NCBI RefSeq assembly: GCF_029269835.1
Contig: NZ_JARJBB010000007.1
Span: forward strand, 248,001 to 312,000
Source: Streptomyces tropicalis
GTDB taxonomy: Bacteria > Actinomycetota > Actinomycetes > Streptomycetales > Streptomycetaceae
DNA length: 64,000 nucleotides
Direction: 5' to 3'
Shown here: positions 44,204-54,128 of the stretch, piece after piece
Numbering within the stretch: the stretch's first letter is position 1
Layout of the letters: every line of letters begins with the position of its first letter
The notes under the pieces: model-generated
The model's input: the letters and a program-made list of their open reading frames with translations, nothing else
What the model was told of the DNA's origin: nothing
Database searches by the model: none
Program-made: the position numbers and the translations under genes

Positions 44204-44419
44204 TCAGAGGTCGGGGGTGGCCGGCCGGAGGCCGGACGGGAGGCCGGGGCGCCGGGTCCGGGCGGCCGCTTCCTGGGCCTGCTCCTCCCGCAGTTCGGCC
44301 CGGTCCGCCTGTGTGCGGGCGGCGAGTTCGTCCGCGTCGGGCCGCAGGGGCATGCCCCGCCCGTGTCCGGTGTCCGGGTCCCCCTCGACTTCCTTGTTGG
44401 ACTTGTGGTGGTGGGCCAT
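44204..44419 (-). CDS. Small hydrophilic protein, 71 aa
   Basis: I do not recognise a family. It starts AHHHKSNKEVEGDPDTGHGR and carries a helical, charged middle (ADELAARTQADRAELREEQA). A GAGGGAG ribosome site six bases before ATG 44419 supports it as a gene. It lies between the ClpC-like gene and the bL37-like gene, all on the minus strand, and could be co-transcribed with them. Confidence 0.6.
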   Translation of the reverse strand: MAHHHKSNKEVEGDPDTGHGRGMPLRPDADELAARTQADRAELREEQAQEAAARTRRPGLPSGLRPATPDL

Positions 44420-44481
44420 GACCGCTCCCTCGCACGAGTGTTTCCTGCGCACGTTCCGGGGGCCGGGTCCGCGGGCGGCGG

Positions 44482-47070
<2,589 letters not shown>

Positions 47071-47296
47071 GGCGCCTCCAGGGCGGCGAGACCACATTCC
47101 ACTCAAACAACAGGGTGGGTGGCCTGCAACCGGAGCACGACCGGCCGCCGGGGGCCCGGCCTGGCACTCGGTGCCGCCCGGAATCCGGGCCGGGAGGCCG
47201 GGGCCGCCGGCCGCCCGGCCCGCGGCCCCGGCCGCCCCTGCTCGCTGCACGGGTGACTGCGGCTCGCAGCCATGGCCCGTGGCCGTAGGGGCGCCG

Positions 47297-47698
47297 TCAG
47301 CCCCGGGGGCTGCTGATCCGCTCCGGCTCGATGACGTAGAGGACCCGGACCTGGTCGCGGCCTCCGAACCACGGGTAGGGGCCGCCCAGGTACTTCTGCG
47401 ACAGCGCCTCGATGTGCTCGACCGCGCCGTCCGTCGTGGTCCGGACGACCCGGCCGCGAATCTGTACGTACGAGGAGGGGTCGGCCGGGTCCGAGACGGC
47501 GACGGCGACGCGGGGGTCGCGGGCGATGTTCCGGGTCTTCTGGTGCGAGGCGACGCTGTTGATCAGCACGTGCTCGCCGTCGGTGTCGACCCAGGTCTGG
47601 GTGAGCTGGGGCGAGCCGTCCGGCATGGTGGTGGCGAGATAGCAGGTGCTGGGGCGGCGCAGCAGCGCCACGAGGTCCTCGCCGAGGGGCACGGGCAC
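47297..47698 (-). CDS. PPOX-class F420/FMN-dependent protein
   Basis: This is a 133-residue split-barrel flavoprotein of the pyridoxamine-phosphate-oxidase superfamily. CYLATTMPDGSPQLTQTWVD, then VASHQKTRNIARDPRVAVAV and GRVVRTTTDGAVEHIEALSQ show the usual pattern of Rv1155-like F420-dependent reductases. The cofactor (F420 or FMN) cannot be fixed from sequence alone. The first of two in-frame GTGs, at 47698, is favoured by a GGAGG site five bases upstream. Confidence 0.85.
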   Translation of the reverse strand: MPVPLGEDLVALLRRPSTCYLATTMPDGSPQLTQTWVDTDGEHVLINSVASHQKTRNIARDPRVAVAVSDPADPSSYVQIRGRVVRTTTDGAVEHIEALSQKYLGGPYPWFGGRDQVRVLYVIEPERISSPRG

Positions 47699-47900
47699 GG
47701 GTTCCTCCGTCGGGGGGCACGGGATCGGATCCGGCCACAGTAGACAGCGGGGCCGGGCGCGGGACACGCACCCCGCCGGTCGCCGCCGCTGCTCCGCGGG
47801 CCGGGTCCGGCTCGGGCGGCGCCGTCCCGCCGGACCGTCAACCGGGCCACCGGCCGGGCGGGTTGGGAAAACCCCTGGCTCCTCGTGCTGCGCCCGGGCT

Positions 47901-47906
47901 ACGCTC
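47901..47906 (+). promoter_or_regulatory. -10 box of the tRNA-like gene
   Basis: TACGCT lies here, with CTGGCT 18 bases upstream as a possible -35. Transcription would start about seven bases downstream, only two or three bases before the mature 5' end of the tRNA-like sequence. Confidence 0.45.
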
Positions 47907-47915
47907 CACGGCAAG

Positions 47916-47991
47916 GCGGGGTCGTAGCACAGAGGTAATGCGCCGCGATGCCATCTCGGAGGACGCCGGTTCGAATCCGGCCGCCCCGCCC
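47916..47991 (+). tRNA. Unusual tRNA-Gly(GCC)-like gene
   Basis: The anticodon loop ATGCCAT carries T33, anticodon GCC and A37. Its stem CCGCG/CTCGG has one mismatch. The T-arm is perfect (GCCGG TTCGAAT CCGGC). The D-arm GCA/TGC with AGAGGTA loop fits after the usual T8-A9. The ends pair perfectly as GGCGGGG/CCCCGCC only if the junctions are irregular. In the standard numbering the acceptor GGGGTCG/CGCCCCG has two mismatches. No CCA is encoded. It may be a divergent working tRNA, a tRNA-like RNA or a pseudo-tRNA. Its 3' end would suit an integrase attachment site. Confidence 0.6.
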
Positions 47992-48016
47992 CTCCACGTC
48001 CGCCGGGTGCGGCACC

Positions 48017-48907
48017 TCAGCGGAAGGTGTCGCACTGGGCCGTGTCCCCGGTGCGGTAGCCCTGGTGGAACCACTGCTGACGCTGCGCGGCCGAACCGTG
48101 GGTCCAGGTCTCCGGGTTCACCCGGCCCTGGAAGCGCTCCTGGATCCGGTCGTCGCCGACCGCGGCGGCCGCGTCGAGGCCGTCGCGGATGTCGGCCTGC
48201 GTGAGACTGGTGATGAGGGGCCTGCCGGTGGCCGGGTCGGGGGCCGTGGTGGCGTGGTGGGCCCACACCCCGGCGTAGCAGTCCGCCTGGAGTTCCGTGC
48301 GCACGGCGGCGCTGGAGGTCCCGGTCCGGCCGTCCTGGTTCCGCGCCAGCACACCGGTGAGGTCCTGGACGTGGTGCCCGTACTCGTGGGCGACCACGTA
48401 GGCCTGCGCGAAGGGACCGCCGCTCGCGCCGAACTTGGTGCGCAACTCGTCGAAGAAGTCCAGGTCGATGTAGACCTTTCGGTCGCCGGGGCAGTAGAAG
48501 GGGCCGACGGCCGAGGTCGCCGTGCCGCAGGCGGTGGCCACCTGCCGGCTGAAGAACACCGTCGGGGCCTGCCGGTAGGTGCTGTGCCGGTCCCTGAATT
48601 CCTGCGTCCAGTAGTCCTGGACGCTGTTCACGACGGCGACGACGCGGCAGTCCTCCCTGGCGTTGGCGTCCCGGCCGGTGCGGCAGGACTGCGCGAGCTG
48701 CGGCAGGGAGGAGACGGGCGGCGCGGGCCGGTGTCCGCCCGAGGAGAGCCCGAGCTGGTCGGGGCCCACGCCGAGCAGGAGCCCGACCGCCAGCACGATC
48801 AGGCCGATGACGCCGCCACCGACGGTCACGCCCCCGCCGGGGATCCGGCTGCCCCGGGTGTCCTGCACCTCGGAGGTGTCCAGATCCGCGTCGTCGTCGA
48901 ACTGCAT
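48017..48907 (-). CDS. YpfJ-type neutral zinc metallopeptidase
   Basis: This is a 296-residue membrane-anchored putative peptidase. A short acidic cytosolic start (QFDDDADLDTSEVQD) precedes one membrane span (VIGLIVLAVGLLLGV). The extracytosolic domain carries the zinc motif VVAHEYGHHVQ (His-Glu-x-x-His), with a downstream glutamate in ELQADCYAGVWAHH. The RGSRIPGGG motif near residue 20 is typical of the family. Its physiological substrate is unknown. A GAGGG site precedes ATG 48907. Confidence 0.92.
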   Translation of the reverse strand: MQFDDDADLDTSEVQDTRGSRIPGGGVTVGGGVIGLIVLAVGLLLGVGPDQLGLSSGGHRPAPPVSSLPQLAQSCRTGRDANAREDCRVVAVVNSVQDYWTQEFRDRHSTYRQAPTVFFSRQVATACGTATSAVGPFYCPGDRKVYIDLDFFDELRTKFGASGGPFAQAYVVAHEYGHHVQDLTGVLARNQDGRTGTSSAAVRTELQADCYAGVWAHHATTAPDPATGRPLITSLTQADIRDGLDAAAAVGDDRIQERFQGRVNPETWTHGSAAQRQQWFHQGYRTGDTAQCDTFR

Positions 48908-49100
48908 GTGCGCCACCCTCGCGATGTGTCGGTGCCCGGCTGCATGCGTACCCCGGCCGGAGTCCGGGGGCACCCGGGCGGGTTCCGTCCTCCGGGTCCG
49001 CCCGCGGGGACCCGGTACGTCCCCACCCTACGAGTGGCCCGGGGCGCGGGGCGGCTGCCCGGGGCCGGGCGGGCCGCGGTGTCCGCCGCGTGGATGCGGG

Positions 49101-50393
49101 TCAGGCCGGGCTGAGCGGATGGGAGGCCGTCGCGGAGCGCGGCGGCCAGGCGTGCGGGGAGAGGATGCCGAGGACGTAGGCGCGGGCGACGAGGGCGGCG
49201 CGGGTCGGTGCGTCCAGGAGGTCGCGCAGCCGGCTGAGGTGGTAGTCGACGGTCTGGCGGGACAGGTGCAGGGACGCCGCGATGTCCGCGTTGCTGTGCC
49301 CGGCGGCGAGCAGGGCGAGGATGCGCACCTGGGTGGCGGTCAGCGGGGGGTGCGCCTCGTGGCGCAGGCCGAGGTGGGTGACGACGGCCCAGACGCCGCG
49401 CGGGCCGCCGGGGCTGCGGCCGACGGTGGTGAGGTGCAGCCAGGCCCGGCGCAGCCGGCGCTCGCTGTCGACGAGCACGGCGGAGGTGCGGGCGCTGCGG
49501 CGCCGGCCGTCGACGAGGTCGTCCCACAGCCGGTGCAGCTCCCGCCGCTCGGGCGTCTCGGCGAGGAGGGCGTCGGCCGGCAGCCCGACCAGGTCGGAGA
49601 GGCGGGCGTGCAGGATCTCGGCGGCGGCCGTGCTGGCCTCGCCGACCAGTCCGTCGGGAGTGAGGCGGACGCAGGGCAGACCGCTGTGGTCGCGCAGTGC
49701 GCGCAGGTCCTCCTCCGCCTGCCGGCGCTGGTCGAGCGCCTGGGTGTAGTCGGTGATGTCGACGTAGATCCCGGCCACGCAGCGCCGGGAGCCCCAGCGG
49801 ACCGGGAAGCGGTATCCGGCGGCCCGTCCGCTGGTGCCGTCGGCACGCCGGTAGGTGAGGGTGTGGCGGACGGGTCGGCCGCCGGAGAGGACCTCCTGGT
49901 CGAGGGCGAGGAAGCGGACGGCGTCGTCGGGTCCGTCGACGTCGCCGAGGTGGCGGCCGACCACGTCGTCCCGGGTGGTGCCGTAGAGGTGGGCGTAGGC
50001 GTGGTTGGTCCACAGGTAGCACCCGGAGGCGTCGCGGACGAACGCGGCGGCGGGGGTGAGGTCGGCGAAGGAGACGTACGGGTCGGTGTCCGCGGAACGG
50101 CCGCCGACCTCGACCGCCACTCCCCTGCTGCGGTGCGGGCGGGTGCCGCGCCCGGCCGCGGGCCAGCTGACGTCGAAGGTCCGGCCCTCGAAGTGCGCCT
50201 GGTAGTGGCCGCCGGTCCCCGGCGGGTGGGGTGCCGTGTCGAAGTCCGCGCGGAGGGTGTCCAGGAAGCGGCGGGCGGTCCCCTCGTCCGTGAAGGCGCC
50301 GCCGCCGCTGTCGACCACTCTCAGCCCGCCGTCGGCCTCCCACCAGGACACGGGGAGATGCGCGAGCAGGGACTTGAAATCGGCCTCGTCCAC
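49101..50393 (-). CDS. PAS-domain LuxR-family transcriptional regulator
   Basis: This is a 430-residue regulator. A PAS/PAC sensor lies at about residues 105–215 (LTPAAAFVRDASGCYLWTNH and AGYRFPVRWGSRRCVAGIYV). A second degenerate PAS region lies at about 230–330. The C-terminal LuxR helix-turn-helix is LTATQVRILALLAAGHSNAD followed by IAASLHLSRQTVDYHLSRLR. There is no receiver domain, so input should be a small molecule, redox state or light through PAS. It diverges from the ATP-grasp operon across 352 bases with two palindromes, so it is the likely pathway regulator. An AAGGAG site precedes the GTG. Confidence 0.9.
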   Translation of the reverse strand: MDEADFKSLLAHLPVSWWEADGGLRVVDSGGGAFTDEGTARRFLDTLRADFDTAPHPPGTGGHYQAHFEGRTFDVSWPAAGRGTRPHRSRGVAVEVGGRSADTDPYVSFADLTPAAAFVRDASGCYLWTNHAYAHLYGTTRDDVVGRHLGDVDGPDDAVRFLALDQEVLSGGRPVRHTLTYRRADGTSGRAAGYRFPVRWGSRRCVAGIYVDITDYTQALDQRRQAEEDLRALRDHSGLPCVRLTPDGLVGEASTAAAEILHARLSDLVGLPADALLAETPERRELHRLWDDLVDGRRRSARTSAVLVDSERRLRRAWLHLTTVGRSPGGPRGVWAVVTHLGLRHEAHPPLTATQVRILALLAAGHSNADIAASLHLSRQTVDYHLSRLRDLLDAPTRAALVARAYVLGILSPHAWPPRSATASHPLSPA

Positions 50394-50745
50394 GGCCCAA
50401 CTCCTTCAACATTCCATCAGAATTACGTTGAGTAACACGGCATGCGTATCCCGTAGGAGCGTGCGGCATGCCGGGGGGCAGCCCGGGGCCGCCCTCTTCC
50501 CGCCGTCGCCCCGGGGCGGGCACTAGCGCATCACCGAACCTTCACACACCGTCAACTGGGTGCGTACTTCAGGCATTTGCCTGACCCGTTCGGGCCCGGC
50601 GCCCTCGGCCGGACGGTGCGGGACTGCTTCGCTTGAGAGAGGACGCGCGACGCCGCGCAACCGGCGGCCGACAGGCCGTGAGGGCCGACACGACCGCGTG
50701 CCGAAACGTTTCGATGTCCCCGGAGACCAGAGGAGATGGGTATCT
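50394..50745. promoter_or_regulatory. Divergent control region with two perfect palindromes
   Basis: There is no gene in these 352 bases. A 16-base perfect palindrome TCAGGCATTTGCCTGA lies at 50569–50584, and CGAAACGTTTCG lies at 50702–50713, 32 bases before the ATP-grasp start. The first is a candidate site for the PAS–LuxR protein. The second has the AAACGTTT core seen in LacI-family operators. The segment 50400–50455 next to the regulator is AT-richer and probably holds its promoter. Confidence 0.6.
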
Positions 50746-52119
50746 GTGAGCAAGGTGCTGTACGTGCATGCAAAGGGCGGCCCGCCGGTGGGATACGCCC
50801 TGACGCGGGTGGCCGCGAGGGCCGCGGTGCACCTGCTGGCACTCAGCGAACTGCCCGGCACGGTCGCGGCGGACGCCGCCCGGCTGTGCGCCTCGGTCGT
50901 GCGTCCGGACGCCACCGGGGAGCGGGACCTGGTGGAGCTCATCACCGACCGGGCGCGTGCGGTGGGCGCGGACGCCGTCGTCACCTTCTCGGAGTACGCG
51001 GTCGTCGCGGTCGCCGAGGCCTCCCGGCGGCTCGGCCTGCCGGGAGCGGGCGAGGCCTGCGCGCTCGCCCGCGACAAGCGGCTGATGCGGAGCGTGTGGG
51101 ACCGGCACGGCATCGAACAGCCCCGCTTCCGGGCCGTCGCCACGGCCGCAGAACTGCGCTCCGCGACCGAGGAGTTGTCGTTACCTCTCCTGCTCAAGGC
51201 GGCCTGGAGCGCCGGTTCGACCGCCCACCAGGTCATCGAGTCGACCGAGCAGGCGCCGGGTGCCTGGGAACGGTCGCGCGCGGTGATGGCCGCATCGGCG
51301 CAACTGGGCTACGCGGAGCTCCATGTCGCGGACGCGGGTGAGGACTTCATCGTCGAGGAGATCGTCTCCGGCTCGGCCGGGGACTGGTTCGACGGACCCG
51401 GCTGGGGCGACTACGTCAGCGTGGAGGGCGTCGTCGTGGACGGCGTGTTCAAGCCGGTGTGCCTGAGCGGCCGGATGCCGACGGTGGCACCCTTCACCGA
51501 GCGCGCGGGCATCACCCCGGCGGCCCTCGGGGACGCGGCGCAGGAGCGGGTCGTGGCGCTCGCCCGGCGCGCGGTGGAGGCGCTCGGGCTGGACACCTGC
51601 GGCACCCACACGGAGATCAAGCTCGGTGCGGGCGGCCGGATGTGGGTGATCGAGACCGCCGCGCGCTTCGGCGGCGCCATGACGGTCCCGCAGATCGAGG
51701 AGGTGTTCGGACTCGACCTGGTCGGCCTGTTCACCGACCAGCTGCTCGGCCGCAGGCCGCTGTGGCCGGACCGGACCCTCACACCGCACGAGGCCAAGGG
51801 CGCCGCGGGCTCCTTCGTGGTGCTCGCCGTCGACGGTGCCGGCGCGCCCTGGACGCGGCGGCACCGGTGGGACTCCTGCGCGGTGGTGCGCTCGGCGCCG
51901 GTGAGTGCGGGCGGCACGCTGTCCGTCGTCGCGGAGAGCTCCCTGCCGGACGGCACGCCCGTGCCCGTCTACGACCCGGCCGCCGGGGCCAACACCATGG
52001 CGGCGCTGTGCCTGCTGTCGGCCGACGCCCCGCAGACCGTCGTCCACGACTTCACCGCCCTGGTGGACGCCCTGCCGGCGATCCTGCCCGCCGCCGGTGC
52101 CGAGGAGGTCACGGCATGA
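50746..52119 (+). CDS. ATP-grasp ligase (amino-acid ligase/carnosine-synthase-like)
   Basis: This is a 457-residue ATP-grasp enzyme that should activate a carboxylate as acyl phosphate and join it to an amine. The pre-ATP-grasp domain (1–105) includes GADAVVTFSEYAVVAVAEAS. The grasp follows: LARDKRLMRSVWDRHGIEQP, SLPLLLKAAWSAGS with the nucleotide-binding Lys, EDFIVEEIVSGSAGD, and the Mg2+ segment DTCGTHTEIKLGAGGRMWVI plus ETAARFGGAM. This His-Thr-Glu pattern is shared with bacterial L-amino-acid ligases. GTG 50746 has a GAGGAG site. Its stop overlaps the next start, making it the first gene of a coupled three-gene operon. Confidence 0.85.
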   Translation: MSKVLYVHAKGGPPVGYALTRVAARAAVHLLALSELPGTVAADAARLCASVVRPDATGERDLVELITDRARAVGADAVVTFSEYAVVAVAEASRRLGLPGAGEACALARDKRLMRSVWDRHGIEQPRFRAVATAAELRSATEELSLPLLLKAAWSAGSTAHQVIESTEQAPGAWERSRAVMAASAQLGYAELHVADAGEDFIVEEIVSGSAGDWFDGPGWGDYVSVEGVVVDGVFKPVCLSGRMPTVAPFTERAGITPAALGDAAQERVVALARRAVEALGLDTCGTHTEIKLGAGGRMWVIETAARFGGAMTVPQIEEVFGLDLVGLFTDQLLGRRPLWPDRTLTPHEAKGAAGSFVVLAVDGAGAPWTRRHRWDSCAVVRSAPVSAGGTLSVVAESSLPDGTPVPVYDPAAGANTMAALCLLSADAPQTVVHDFTALVDALPAILPAAGAEEVTA

Positions 52120-54128
52120 CCGCCGCACCGAGCGAGCCCCGGCTGCCCGACGCCGCAGGCGACCGGACGGTGGTGGGTGCCAACCTGTCGCTGCCGCTGT
52201 TCCGCGCCCTCTCCGGAGTGCTCGCGGGCCATCCGTACCTGAAGGTCGTGGTGGACCGGACGGAGGGCACCTGGCACCTGCTCGACACGCACGTGCACCC
52301 CTTCCACGTCGACTACATCGCGATCCGCGTCCTCGGCATGACCCTGGAGGAACTCGACGCGGAACTCGACGCGTTCAACGCCTCCGTCTACATGGCCCCC
52401 GACCGCCGCTTCCTGCTCGGGGTGCTGTCCCTGCACGCGGACGAGGACGCCGACGGACGCGAGCGGCCGTTCCTGGTGCTGGAGACCACCGAGGCCGACA
52501 CGATGAGCGGCCCGCTGCTGGAGGAGTTCTACCGGTTCGTGCGCGGCCGCGTGGACGGCCGGCTGCCCCTGCTGCTGAAACCCGCCAACCACGGCCAGGA
52601 GCACGAGCTGGCCAAGGTCAGCGAGGTGCACGTCCCGCGGATCCTCAGCCACGAGCTCTTCGGCAACCGCACCCGCACCTGCCTCAACCCCGGCGAGGCG
52701 GAAGGACGGCTGCGGTACTTCCGCACCCGCGAGGAGTACCAGGAGGCCGCGGCCGGACTCGGCTGGTCGGACATCGTCGCGATGCCGTGCCTGCCCGACG
52801 ACGTCCCCCGCGTCGCGGGTTTCGTCAACACCGCCCCGATCACGCCGCTCTCGCACACCAACGTCCTCGCGTCGGGCTGGGGCATCCCCAACGCCATCGT
52901 GCGCGACCTCGACGCGCTCGTCCGCGACAAGGGCCTCGACGGCGCCTGGGTGCGCTACCGGGTGCGGGAGGACGAGATCACGCTGTCCCGGCTGGCCGCC
53001 GAGCCGTCGCTGGAGCGGCCGGTGTGGCACCAGCAGCGCATCCGCCTGGACGCCCCGTGGCTGGAGGACGCGCCGGTGCTGGCGCTGCACCGGCTGCGCC
53101 GCGAGGACCGCGACTGCTACGGCACCAAGGCGGCCAACCTCGGCGAGCTGCACCACGTCCTGGACAGCCGCACCGCCGACCTGACCGTGTTCCACGCCCG
53201 GCCGCGCCCGCCGCGGGCCGATCTGCTCGCACACCTCGCGGCCCGGCTCGGCGAGCCGGACGCGGACCGGGAACGGCTGCGCGTCGCCGCCGCCGAGCGG
53301 GTCGCGGCCACCGTGCGGGCGCCGGAGGGCGTGGCGCTGCCCTTCCGGCTGCACCACCTGTTCCTCACCTCGTCGCCGGCGCTGCAACAGGGCATCGGCA
53401 AGCTCAAGATGGCGCTGGAGCTGGAGGCGTTCGACGTCGTCGACACGCTGTGCCTGCACCTCCAGCAGCTGGTGCGCAGCACCCCGGTCCCCGACGACGT
53501 GGCACGGGCGGTCCTGCAGTCCGTGCCCGGCGCGCTGGACGCGGACAGCCGCCTGGTGGTGCGCTCCTCCTCCAACGCCGAGGACCTGCCCGGGTTCTCC
53601 GCCGCCGGGATCTACGACTCGGTGACCACCGTGCGGGGCGCGGACCAACTGCTCGACGCGGTACGGCAGGTGTGGGGTTCCCTGCTGTCCGCGCGGAGCG
53701 TCCGGCTGCGGCACGAGTACGGGATCTCCCTGGACGACACCTACATGGGCGTGATCGTGCAGGAGTACGTGCCCGCGGACCTGGGCGGTGTGCTCGTGAC
53801 CTGCAACCCCACCCGGCGGGAGGACTTCCGCAACGTCTACCTCAACTGCTCGCCCGGTTCGCCCGAGCGGGTGGTCGACGGCACCGTCCTGCCGCACCAG
53901 TACCTGTACAACACGGTCGAGGGCGGCGGGCGCACGGTCGACGTCGGCTCCTCGGGCCGGGACCTCGACGCCGCGACCCGCACGTCGCTCGCCGGGCTGG
54001 CGCTCACGGGCCGGCTGCTCCAGTCGCACTTCAGCGGCGACGACGTGGACGGCGCGCTGGACATCGAGTGGCTGATGACCGCCGAGGGGACCTTCCGGCT
54101 GGTCCAGATCCGCCCCTACGCCCGATGA
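52116..54128 (+). CDS. Dikinase-like phosphotransferase with phosphohistidine domain ahead of the ATP-binding domain
   Basis: This is a 670-residue protein. Residues 1–170 form an unfamiliar N-terminal domain. At 170–270 a swivelling phosphohistidine domain carries TPLSHTNVLASGWGIPNAIV, with His247 as expected catalytic residue. Residues 450–670 are the PEP-synthase/PPDK ATP-binding domain: LVVRSSSNAEDLPGFSAAGI, GVIVQEYVPADLGGVLVTCN and a C-terminal RLVQIRPYAR. The order His domain then ATP domain is that of plant glucan, water dikinases, the reverse of PEP synthase. No PEP-binding barrel is seen. It probably moves a phosphate from ATP via His to an organic acceptor. Start and stop overlap both neighbours. 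Confidence 0.82.
   Translation: MTAAPSEPRLPDAAGDRTVVGANLSLPLFRALSGVLAGHPYLKVVVDRTEGTWHLLDTHVHPFHVDYIAIRVLGMTLEELDAELDAFNASVYMAPDRRFLLGVLSLHADEDADGRERPFLVLETTEADTMSGPLLEEFYRFVRGRVDGRLPLLLKPANHGQEHELAKVSEVHVPRILSHELFGNRTRTCLNPGEAEGRLRYFRTREEYQEAAAGLGWSDIVAMPCLPDDVPRVAGFVNTAPITPLSHTNVLASGWGIPNAIVRDLDALVRDKGLDGAWVRYRVREDEITLSRLAAEPSLERPVWHQQRIRLDAPWLEDAPVLALHRLRREDRDCYGTKAANLGELHHVLDSRTADLTVFHARPRPPRADLLAHLAARLGEPDADRERLRVAAAERVAATVRAPEGVALPFRLHHLFLTSSPALQQGIGKLKMALELEAFDVVDTLCLHLQQLVRSTPVPDDVARAVLQSVPGALDADSRLVVRSSSNAEDLPGFSAAGIYDSVTTVRGADQLLDAVRQVWGSLLSARSVRLRHEYGISLDDTYMGVIVQEYVPADLGGVLVTCNPTRREDFRNVYLNCSPGSPERVVDGTVLPHQYLYNTVEGGGRTVDVGSSGRDLDAATRTSLAGLALTGRLLQSHFSGDDVDGALDIEWLMTAEGTFRLVQIRPYAR

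Noticed and set aside
47080..47110. HspR (HAIR) operator upstream of the ClpC-like gene
   Set aside because: Only one half-site (ACTCAA, 47101–47106) is present and the matching half at seven bases' distance is missing.
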